From: an uncultured Lachnospiraceae bacterium | GTDB lineage: Bacteria; Bacillota; Clostridia; Lachnospirales; Lachnospiraceae | Direction of reading: 5' to 3' | Assembly: GCA_947625995.1 (NCBI GenBank) | Contig: CANQQN010000070.1 | Coordinates: forward strand, 1 to 8,862 | DNA: 8,862 bases | In this document: in pieces, positions 1 to 5,710 of the stretch | Layout of the letters: every line of letters begins with the position of its first letter | How positions within the stretch are numbered: position 1 is the first letter of the stretch | Translations under genes and position numbers: made by a program | The notes under the pieces: generated by a model | The model's input: only the letters and a program-made list of their open reading frames with translations | Told to the model about the DNA's origin: nothing | The model's database searches: none

Positions 1-957
1 GCTGCTGAACAGAAGCGCGGGCGCGGGGTCGTTGCCGTCGGCAACTGTGGACTTTGCCCAGAAGCTGACGCTGGCGCCCTTGGTATAATGAGGAACCGTA
101 TATGTAACCCCTCTCTTGTACAGAGGTTCTCCCGTGATGGCATCCTTATAATCGCTTGCCTTTCTGGGAGGATCCTGTGTATCGTGAGTATTGACGGAAT
201 CAAGCTCCGGCGCGTAGAACTCAGTCACACGAAGGTCGCCGTTCTCCGGGAACGGATCGTTCTGCGTCTTCGCCTCAATGCTCGCGCCGGGAAGATCCCA
301 AACGCGATCCTTGCCGGGTTCCGCGGTGGAAGCGGCTATCAGTTCCTTCGGATCCTCGGCCAGCTCATAGTGTCCGGCAAACGGGTTGTTTGCCCGCATA
401 CCCTGCGTCTGTCCGGAATCCGCGTCAAACATGGTATAGATACCGTTCTCAGCATCATAGTAGGCGCCGTTCTGGGTGGTCACCTTGATCTCCTCGCCTA
501 CCACTGCGTCTGCCGCCGTCCAGTTTACCGGAGGCTTCGTAGGGGAAGGAAGGGTCGGCCTTACTACCGGTTCTTCCGTAGGCTCTTCCGTAGGTTCCTT
601 GGAAGGCGTGGTGGAAGGCTTCGGAGCCACATACTCTTCGGGGTCAGCCAGCTTTACCACGATCTTCAGAACCTGCAGGGCATCCGTCGTATCTACCTTG
701 GTATCCTTATTGGCATCGGCAAGGGCCAGTGTTGTCTCGTCTTTGATCTCCTGAAGCTTTACAACATGCTTCAGGATCGCAAGCGAGTCGTCTGTGGTAA
801 GCTTGCCGTTCTTGTCAATGTCGCCGTAGTAGATCTTCTCCGGCTCCGCCGCCTGTACAGGCGCCGCCGCAGGAACCGCAGGAATAGCCATAGCCAGAGA
901 AAGAGCGACAGCCGTCACTTTTCCGGCGGCATGGCCAAACCATTTACATAGTCTCAT
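1..957 (-). CDS. Secreted protein with N-terminal dockerin and start of a LamG-like module (3' end off window)
   Basis: The frame is open for 319 codons from the ATG at 957 to the window edge, so the C-terminus is missing. AAAGGAGGAAAG precedes the ATG by a few bases and fixes the start. Residues 1-36 look like a Sec signal peptide (basic start, hydrophobic VTAVALSLAMAIPAV, likely cut near VQA-AE). Residues 44-105 hold two dockerin type I repeats: loop 1 has D46, D48, N50, D57, and loop 2 has D81, N83, D85, D89, D92, each followed by a helix of the LAILKHVVK type. A Pro/Thr/Glu linker (about 113-143) follows, then about 140 residues I do not recognise, then GASVSFWAK (294-302), which resembles the opening strand of a LamG/concanavalin-like fold. 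Dockerins bind cohesins through calcium-loaded loops, so this protein probably docks on a scaffold or the cell surface; that is inference. An N-terminal dockerin is the less common arrangement. It lies 105 bp downstream of a related dockerin gene. Confidence 0.85.
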   Translation of the reverse strand, partial: MRLCKWFGHAAGKVTAVALSLAMAIPAVPAAAPVQAAEPEKIYYGDIDKNGKLTTDDSLAILKHVVKLQEIKDETTLALADANKDTKVDTTDALQVLKIVVKLADPEEYVAPKPSTTPSKEPTEEPTEEPVVRPTLPSPTKPPVNWTAADAVVGEEIKVTTQNGAYYDAENGIYTMFDADSGQTQGMRANNPFAGHYELAEDPKELIAASTAEPGKDRVWDLPGASIEAKTQNDPFPENGDLRVTEFYAPELDSVNTHDTQDPPRKASDYKDAITGEPLYKRGVTYTVPHYTKGASVSFWAKSTVADGNDPAPALLFSS

Positions 958-996
958 AGATTTCTTTCCTCCTTTTAGATTTTTATAATTATTTAA

Positions 997-1042
997 GCAA
1001 GACATTGCAGGACTGTGGTCGATACAGCCTGCAGTGCCTTGC
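997..1042 (-). other. Long imperfect hairpin between the two dockerin genes
   Basis: The arms 997-1011 and 1028-1042 pair over 15 positions with one G:U pair and one mismatch. An inner 4-bp stem (1013-1016 with 1024-1027) closes a 7-nt loop, leaving A1012 bulged. The hairpin begins 20 nt after the stop codon of the upstream dockerin gene and ends 39 nt before the next start. The minus-strand tail (TTAAATAATTAT) is AT-rich but has no real U-run, so it is a poor Rho-independent terminator. More likely roles are a partial terminator, an mRNA 3'-end stabiliser or a processing site that sets the ratio of the two proteins; none is shown by the sequence alone. Confidence 0.7.
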
Positions 1043-1062
1043 ATAAATTCATTGGACCGTCA

Positions 1063-3240
1063 TTACTTTGTATTGAAATCCGAAATAAGATGTACTACAA
1101 ACTTCAGGACCGTAAGGGCGTCGTTGGTATCGATGGCGCCGTCTCCGTTTACGTCCGCGACTTTCTGCTTAGCAGCGTCAAACGTCTGCACCTTTACCAC
1201 ATGCTTCAGGATCGCAAGGGCGTCCTGTGTATTCACGTCGCCGTTGCCGTCCACATCGCCCATGGTCAGAGGTGTCTCCGTAGGGCCGGTAGTAGGATCG
1301 GGACCGGTAGTAGGATCAGGGCCTGCAGTCGGATCGGGGCCTGCGGTAGGCTCGGGGCCTGCGCTGCCGGTCTCCTTTGCATAGAGAGCCTTCACCTGCT
1401 CGTCTGTAAGCGCGGTCTTGTAGCAGCTTACATCGTAATAGCAGGAATCGCCGGTCTTCGCATAGTTGGTGGCGTCATGGGTCACACCGAAATACAGCTT
1501 TGTATCCGGATATCCCACAAAGGTCATCAGATGCGTAGCCTGAGAATTGTTGGTGCCGCCAAACTTACCGTTCAGCTTGAATACGGAAGCCCTGTCTGCA
1601 AGGGTCTGATAATAGCCGTCAAGGAAACGGGGGCCGTAGATATTCGCATTTTTGTTCTCAACAGGCTCACCGTTTAAATAGATCTTAAATCCTGCGTTGG
1701 TAATGGTAATGGTCATATACTGCCAGTCAAGCGCTGCCTGCATAGCGGCACTTTCGCCGTCGGCATCCGCCGCGCCGCTGAACGCGAATGTATTCTGAAG
1801 ATGGTTTGCCGTGCTGGTAAAGATGGAAGCCTCTTTAAACACCATGTTCAGATCACTGTTTACATACAGATAGGAAAAAGCGTCGCCGCTCCACTCGGTC
1901 TCTTTCGGGCAGAAAACATACTTGGTCTCGTCCTTCAGCATCAGGCTGGTGGCGAAGGAGGTCTTCGTCTGGCCCTTAACAAGGCCCTGCTTAAACCAAT
2001 AACCAATGGTAACGCCCTCAAGCTGCTGGCCGGCGAAAGGATTCTCGTTGATATAGAAACCTGTCATATTGGCTTTTGAGGTATTGCCTCTTACCCGCAT
2101 TACCTTTACGTTCTTCCCGTTGATAACGTCGTCCACAACCTCCAAGGATTTCTTGCCGTCCTTGTCCACGCTGGTCTTGCCGTTGTAAACATCGGTCACA
2201 TTGGACATATCGCTGAGAGAATAAAAAGCGTCGGGCTTGTTCACATCCGATGTAGCGTTCATGGCGTCAACGCCCGCCTGATAATCGGCTGCGATCTGCT
2301 CCTCTGTAAGGGCGCTGTCATAGAATTTCACATCGTCCAGACCTGCGCCGTACACGGTGTTCAGATCCACCTTGCCGGAGCCGCCCAGAAGGACCGCCGC
2401 AGGCGTAGTGAACAGGGACACTGCGTAATCGCCCGTAAGCTTCAGGTAATCCTCATCCGTAGCCTTGCCGTTTACATAAAACTTGTGGCCGTCGGCAGTC
2501 ATCACCGCGCCGATATGTACCCATGTGCCTGCGGGAGTTGCCGCGCTGTCATAGTCATAGAACAATGCGGCGGAAGCAGCCTCGCCCTCAAATACCATCA
2601 TGGAGACATCTTCTTTGGTATCTGCGGGGATATACTGCCAGTAAGTTAAGGAAACCGCCTCGCCCTTGCCGTTCAGGGGGTTGGGAAGGGTGATGGCCGA
2701 CTTCACGGTCATGGCCTCGCGAACAACGGAGCCCACCGGCTTAGCCGTGTCAAGCACGCCTGTAGCCACCGGCTCATCGCTGCCGTCCGCGCCCTTGATG
2801 CCTGCGGATTTTTCTTTTTTCAATTCCGGCAATTGAATGGTATCGCCAAGAATAAAATATGTGCCCTTCGCATCGTCAAAAGCGGTGCTCGGCGTGTTTG
2901 TCACAGTCTGGGTGGTGTAACGTGCCTGCTCTCCAGAACCGGTATATACAAAACCGTTGGCATCCAGAGTCTCTTTGCCGGCAGTATCCCTCTGCTCCTC
3001 TGTCTTGTACACCATCACATTGGGAGACTGTACGATCTGATAGTTTTCATCTTTGCCGTTATACTCGTCGTAAAACTCTTTGAACCCTTTTTCAAAATCA
3101 AGAGTCTTTAACGGTGTGACCGCATCCGCGGCTGCCGCGGGTCCCTGAGCGATGGCAACCCCTGAAACCGCCATCGCAAGAGAAAGGGTCACCGCAAACG
3201 CGGACTTCACAATGGTTGTGATTCTTTGATTTTTTCTCAT
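1063..3240 (-). CDS. Secreted LamG-LamG-dockerin protein
   Basis: The protein has 725 residues. AAAAGGAG precedes the ATG at 3240. Residues 1 to about 31-39 are a Sec signal peptide (hydrophobic AVTLSLAMAVSGVAIA), whose core resembles that of the next gene's signal. LamG/concanavalin-like module 1 spans about 165-323, with AVSLTYW, GTWVHIGAVM, FYVNGK and the C-terminal LDDVKFYDSALTEEQ signature. Module 2 spans about 380-622, with GVTIGYWFKQG, FKIYLNGE and YYDVSCYKTALTDEQV. A repetitive Gly-Pro-Asp-Pro-Thr linker (624-657) leads to a C-terminal dockerin at 660-717 (loops D662/D664/N666/D673 and D696/N698/D700/D707). Residues 40-164 are unassigned. LamG modules in secreted bacterial proteins usually bind carbohydrate or mediate adhesion; I see no glycosidase domain, so a binding role is the cautious reading. 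The dockerin implies attachment to a cohesin partner that is not in this window. Confidence 0.9.
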   Translation of the reverse strand: MRKNQRITTIVKSAFAVTLSLAMAVSGVAIAQGPAAAADAVTPLKTLDFEKGFKEFYDEYNGKDENYQIVQSPNVMVYKTEEQRDTAGKETLDANGFVYTGSGEQARYTTQTVTNTPSTAFDDAKGTYFILGDTIQLPELKKEKSAGIKGADGSDEPVATGVLDTAKPVGSVVREAMTVKSAITLPNPLNGKGEAVSLTYWQYIPADTKEDVSMMVFEGEAASAALFYDYDSAATPAGTWVHIGAVMTADGHKFYVNGKATDEDYLKLTGDYAVSLFTTPAAVLLGGSGKVDLNTVYGAGLDDVKFYDSALTEEQIAADYQAGVDAMNATSDVNKPDAFYSLSDMSNVTDVYNGKTSVDKDGKKSLEVVDDVINGKNVKVMRVRGNTSKANMTGFYINENPFAGQQLEGVTIGYWFKQGLVKGQTKTSFATSLMLKDETKYVFCPKETEWSGDAFSYLYVNSDLNMVFKEASIFTSTANHLQNTFAFSGAADADGESAAMQAALDWQYMTITITNAGFKIYLNGEPVENKNANIYGPRFLDGYYQTLADRASVFKLNGKFGGTNNSQATHLMTFVGYPDTKLYFGVTHDATNYAKTGDSCYYDVSCYKTALTDEQVKALYAKETGSAGPEPTAGPDPTAGPDPTTGPDPTTGPTETPLTMGDVDGNGDVNTQDALAILKHVVKVQTFDAAKQKVADVNGDGAIDTNDALTVLKFVVHLISDFNTK
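1283..1362 (-). repeat. 18-bp tandem repeat coding the Pro/Thr linker
   Basis: Four 18-bp units (1283-1300, 1301-1318, 1319-1336, 1337-1354) and an 8-bp partial fifth unit are arranged head to tail. They encode repeats of G-P-D/E-P-T-A/T between the second LamG module and the dockerin. The unit length is a multiple of three, so slippage would change linker length in 6-residue steps without breaking the frame. Confidence 0.85.
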
Positions 3241-3292
3241 GCTCTCTTCTCCTTTTCATATTTATACCAACATACTACATGGTTATATATAC

Positions 3293-3320
3293 ATTTTACA
3301 CGGTTTTAAAAAAATGTCAA
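3293..3320 (-). promoter_or_regulatory. Sigma-A type promoter for the dockerin genes
   Basis: On the minus strand a perfect -35 TTGACA (3320-3315) is followed by a 16-bp spacer and TAAAAT (3298-3293) as -10. Transcription would start near 3286, giving a leader of about 45 nt before the ribosome site and ATG at 3240. It is the only good promoter I see for the two dockerin genes, since the 105-bp gap between them has only poor matches. Confidence 0.65.
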
Positions 3321-3326
3321 TTCTAT

Positions 3327-3340
3327 TGCAACAATTTGCA
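3327..3340. promoter_or_regulatory. Inverted repeat just upstream of the dockerin -35 box
   Basis: TGCAA and TTGCA arms are separated by CAAT. The dyad is centred about 16 bp upstream of the -35 hexamer, within an AT-rich stretch. Position and symmetry fit an activator or repressor site, but the arms are only 5 bp and chance is possible. No regulator is assigned. Confidence 0.3.
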
Positions 3341-3402
3341 TGTTTATTTTTTAATAAAAAGGAGTGTCTTCGTCTTTTTGCACAGAATACTTTTATTTTT
3401 TT

Positions 3403-3416
3403 GTACAACATTGTAC
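3403..3416. repeat. 14-bp palindrome at the gerA stop codon
   Basis: GTACAA and TTGTAC arms flank a CA spacer, one base from the gerA-like stop codon (TGA, 3420-3418). Downstream on the minus strand comes an A-run rather than a U-run, so it is not a standard terminator for that gene. It may be a protein-binding dyad or chance. Confidence 0.3.
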
Positions 3417-3417
3417 G

Positions 3418-4806
3418 TCATTTCAGATGGGTGCGGACGATCCGCTGTTTCAGCGCCTTCCAGCGGAACGGGATCAGGGGATACAGATAGCTTTTCCCGG
3501 AAATTGTCCGGTTGAAGGCCATGCAGAGGAAGATAAAAATTGTCCCTCCGATAAAACCCCACAGGTTAAAAAGAGCCACGCAGATCAGCAGGAGAATGCG
3601 CATGAATTTCAGGGCGTAGCCGAACTCATAGCTTGCCTGGCTGTAGTTGGCCACAGTGACAAAGGCCATGTACAGCATGACCTCGCTGTTGAACCAGCCG
3701 CTCTTTACAGAGAATTCTCCCAGCACGATGGCGGCAATGACACTGAGAGGTGTTGTCAGGATATTCGGCGTGTTCAGAGCCGCCAGACGCATACCGTCGA
3801 TGGCAAGCTCCAAGATCAGCAGCTGGGCAAGCAGCGGGATGTTCATGGTATCCCGTACGATCACGAAATCAAATTGTTCCGGGACCCACTGCTGATTCTG
3901 CATAAACAGCAAAAACAGCGGCGTCAGAAACAAGGTCACCAGCGTGATCAAAAACCGGGAAAACCGCAGATACGTGCCGGTCACCGGCGGAAAATAATAG
4001 TCGTTTGCTTCCTCCGTCACGTCAAACAGGGATGTGGGCATGATCATCACCGATGGAGAATTGTCTACCATCACTACAATATTGCCTTCCAGCACGGAAG
4101 CCGCCGCCGTGTCCGGCCGCTCGGAGTATTTCACCTTGGGAAACGGATTGATCCAGCGGGAGGTATACAACGCCTCTGCAAGGCTCTGCTGGTTCATGGT
4201 GAGGGCGTCCACCTCGATGGACTGGATCCTTTTTTTGAGATTTTTCAAAAATACATGGTCCACCCGGTTATCCATGTAGCAGACCACAATATCTGTTTTT
4301 GAGCTTTTTCCGGCACTGAAAATCTCCATGCGAAGCTGCGGAGAGCGGATGCGGCGGCGGATCAGGGCGGAATTGAAGTTCAGCGTCTCCACAAAACCGT
4401 CTCTGGAGCCACGGAGCACCTTGTCCTTCTCCGGCTCCTGCACCCCTCTGGCAGGATAGGTACGGCAGTCGATCATCAGCCACTGTTCATAGCCCTCTAC
4501 ATACAGCAGCACAATACCGGTGAGCAGTCCCGTCACCAGTTTTTCCTCATCTGTTTCCAGATTCGCCTCCACATAGGAGATCACTTTTTTTGAAAATTCA
4601 TGGGCGTCCGCCGGAAACTCTTCCTCCTCGACGTCAAAAAAGCCCTCCATGAGCTTTTCCATAATATCGTCCTTGATCATACCGTCCACAAAATAGAGCA
4701 CCGCTCTCCTGCCGCCGATGGTGATTGTCCGGTACACCAGATCAAAGCTCTTGTCTATGGCGTAGGTCTCGTTAAAATCATGCACAACCTGTTCAAAATT
4801 CTTCAT
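3418..4806 (-). CDS. GerA-family spore germination protein (orphan A subunit, SpoVAF/GerAA-like)
   Basis: With the ATG at 4806 the protein has 462 residues, normal for the GerA (GerAA/SpoVAF) family. An in-frame ATG at 4860 would add 18 strongly basic residues but has its only GGAG directly abutting the codon; the 4806 ATG has AAGGAGAAAGGGG upstream, so I prefer it. The hydrophilic N-terminal half carries family hallmarks: RGSRDGFVETLNFN (132-145) with RRRIRSPQL following, then RWINPFPKVKYSERPD (217-232), VLEGNIVVMVDNSPSVMIMP (238-257) and the DYYFP region near 269-273. The C-terminal half is membrane-embedded (about 283-302, 324-344, 352-364, 374-388, 402-430) and ends with LYPLIPF. GerA A-type proteins sit in the spore inner membrane and take part in germinant response. 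No GerB or GerC gene adjoins it; SpoVAF-type paralogues also lack such partners, so I leave the subtype open. Confidence 0.9.
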   Translation of the reverse strand: MKNFEQVVHDFNETYAIDKSFDLVYRTITIGGRRAVLYFVDGMIKDDIMEKLMEGFFDVEEEEFPADAHEFSKKVISYVEANLETDEEKLVTGLLTGIVLLYVEGYEQWLMIDCRTYPARGVQEPEKDKVLRGSRDGFVETLNFNSALIRRRIRSPQLRMEIFSAGKSSKTDIVVCYMDNRVDHVFLKNLKKRIQSIEVDALTMNQQSLAEALYTSRWINPFPKVKYSERPDTAAASVLEGNIVVMVDNSPSVMIMPTSLFDVTEEANDYYFPPVTGTYLRFSRFLITLVTLFLTPLFLLFMQNQQWVPEQFDFVIVRDTMNIPLLAQLLILELAIDGMRLAALNTPNILTTPLSVIAAIVLGEFSVKSGWFNSEVMLYMAFVTVANYSQASYEFGYALKFMRILLLICVALFNLWGFIGGTIFIFLCMAFNRTISGKSYLYPLIPFRWKALKQRIVRTHLK

Positions 4807-4874
4807 CCGATACTGCCCCTTTCTCCTTCCGGGCTTCCTGCGCGAAACGCGGCGCTTCATCTCCGGAGGTTTTC

Positions 4875-4909
4875 AAAAAAAGAAACCTGTCATTTCTGCA
4901 GGTTTCTTT
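4875..4909 (-). terminator. Rho-independent terminator closing the nrdD-nrdG-dut unit
   Basis: A perfect 11-bp stem (4879-4889 with 4899-4909, AAAGAAACCTG and CAGGTTTCTTT) encloses a 9-nt loop and on the minus strand runs into an uninterrupted seven-T tract. It lies about 140 nt after the dut stop codon and about 70 nt before the preferred gerA-like start. On the plus strand the tail is weaker (TTTCTTTATTG) and there is no plus-strand gene to end. Confidence 0.88.
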
Positions 4910-4937
4910 ATTGTAAGAAAGTTTTTGCTTCCATGGG

Positions 4938-4966
4938 TAGTATCTGTAAAATCTGAAAGAATATAC
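4938..4966 (-). promoter_or_regulatory. Candidate forespore (sigma-G-like) promoter upstream of the gerA-like gene
   Basis: On the minus strand GTATA (4966-4962), a 17-bp spacer and GATACTA (4944-4938) fit the Bacillus sigma-G pattern (GHATR, 17-18 bp, CATNHTA) at all but one position. Germination genes are usually forespore-expressed, which makes the match meaningful. The difficulty is that the terminator at 4909-4875 would then sit inside the leader. Short motifs also arise by chance in AT-rich DNA. Confidence 0.3.
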
Positions 4967-4984
4967 ATGGGATCTTCAAAACGT

Positions 4985-5056
4985 AAAAGACTGTCAAAAG
5001 CCTGTGTCCTTTTCTTTGATAAAAGACCGTCAAAAGCTTGTGTCCCTTACTTTGAC
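4985..5056. repeat. Two-copy 36-bp tandem direct repeat at the dut 3' end
   Basis: Copies at 4985-5020 and 5021-5056 abut with no spacer and match at 31 of 36 positions. The second contains the last codons and TAA stop of dut (5049-5047). The other copy carries AAGAAA where dut has AAGTAA, so it reads like a duplicated gene end lying in the 3' untranslated region. It has no strong internal dyad. Confidence 0.85.
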
Positions 5057-5559
5057 GTACTGCCAAATCCGCCGTTACGCACGCCGTCCGCGTCGTCGTC
5101 CACAGTAATGCCATACTCCACGAAGATGCCCTGCATGAACCCGGCCCCGGCCGCAAGCTCCACCGTCTTTCCCTCCTTGGAGTCATTGGTGAGTTTTACA
5201 AAAATATGTCCCTCATTGTCGCTGTAATAGTAATCGCTGTCAATGATCCCCACGGTGTTGTCCATCTGCAGGCGGAATTTAAATCCAAGGCCGCTGCGGG
5301 GGTAGCACTTCAGCACCCATTCCGGCTGCATGGACACCCGTATGCCGGTAGGGATCTTAAGGGTCTTCCCCGGAGAGATCGTCGCCGCCGCAGGCGTAAA
5401 AAAGTCATAGCCGGCGCTGCCGCTTGTGGCACGGCGGGGCATCTTGATATTTTCATAGGCTGCAAGAACCGTTGCCTGATCCGTCTCCCCAAAGCAGTCT
5501 GTCCATCCTTCCAGAAACTGTGTAAAACTGACTTTTTCAAACCGCGCGATCCTTTTCAT
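5047..5559 (-). CDS. dut: dUTP diphosphatase (dUTPase)
   Basis: It hydrolyses dUTP to dUMP and pyrophosphate, keeping uracil out of DNA and feeding thymidylate synthesis. The ATG at 5559 has GGAG six bases upstream and gives 170 residues; an upstream in-frame GTG at 5598 lacks support. The five motifs of trimeric dUTPases are present in order: I SAGYDFFTP (48-56), II PRSGLGFK (87-94), III GIIDSDYYY (104-112, with D107 the likely catalytic aspartate), IV AAGAGFMQGIF (136-146), V RNGGFGSTS (161-169), the last closing the active site of a neighbouring subunit. Motif III lacks the usual DYRG and instead has a short Tyr/Asp/Asn insertion before GHIFVKL, a variant I recall from clostridial and phage-type enzymes. 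About 45 N-terminal residues precede motif I. It follows nrdG by 151 bp and is followed by a terminator, so it is probably co-transcribed with nrdDG. Confidence 0.92.
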   Translation of the reverse strand: MKRIARFEKVSFTQFLEGWTDCFGETDQATVLAAYENIKMPRRATSGSAGYDFFTPAAATISPGKTLKIPTGIRVSMQPEWVLKCYPRSGLGFKFRLQMDNTVGIIDSDYYYSDNEGHIFVKLTNDSKEGKTVELAAGAGFMQGIFVEYGITVDDDADGVRNGGFGSTSK

Positions 5560-5560
5560 A

Positions 5561-5701
5561 CTATTCTCCGTTCCAAAGTGTTTCCGTAACGGCTGCACAA
5601 GGTCCTCCGCCTCTGCCGGCAGAGCCGTTCCCGGCTTCCTGCTCCGTCCCGGCCGCTTCTGCTTTTAGTTTATGGCAGTCCTGCATGGGCCTGCCGTCCA
5701 T
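5561..5701 (-). CDS. Possible small ORF between nrdG and dut (46 codons, doubtful)
   Basis: An ATG at 5701 opens 46 codons, rich in Gly, Ala and Glu, ending at TAG one base before the dut ATG. It is in the same reading frame as nrdG, just past the nrdG stop. No ribosome site precedes the ATG, an inner ATG at 5686 has only a weak GGCAGG, and I recognise no family. The TAG-T-ATG junction would allow translational coupling to dut, but dut has its own GGAG. High local GC makes a chance open frame quite likely. Confidence 0.2.
   Translation of the reverse strand: MDGRPMQDCHKLKAEAAGTEQEAGNGSAGRGGGPCAAVTETLWNGE
5611..5624. repeat. Perfect 14-bp GC-rich palindrome in the nrdG-dut spacer
   Basis: CTCTGCCGGCAGAG is its own reverse complement, about 50 bp upstream of the dut start. 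There is no loop and no T-run, so it is not a terminator. It could be an operator-type site or an accident of GC-rich DNA. Confidence 0.35.
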
Positions 5702-5710
5702 TGCCGCGGC

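Noticed and set aside
88..951. Plus-strand open frame of 287 codons with an arginine-rich product
   Set aside because: It is antisense to the dockerin gene, with low-complexity Arg/Leu/Gly composition from reading that gene backwards.
958..1012. A separate promoter for the second dockerin gene (TATAAA near 986-981)
   Set aside because: No reasonable -35 lies at the right distance; the best candidate falls inside the hairpin arm and matches poorly.
3364..4302. Plus-strand open frame of 312 codons opposite the gerA-like gene
   Set aside because: It is antisense to a clear GerA family protein and its His/Gln-rich product resembles no protein family.
4807..4860. Longer start for the gerA-like protein at 4860
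   Set aside because: GGAG directly abuts that ATG with no spacing, and the extra 18 residues are extremely basic and unlike the family; the 4806 start has a better ribosome site.
4985..5056. Possible CRISPR array from two 36-bp repeats
   Set aside because: The copies abut with no spacer, differ at five positions and there are only two; one overlaps a coding end.
5560..5598. Upstream GTG start for dut
   Set aside because: No suitable ribosome site precedes it, whereas the ATG at 5559 has GGAG six bases upstream.
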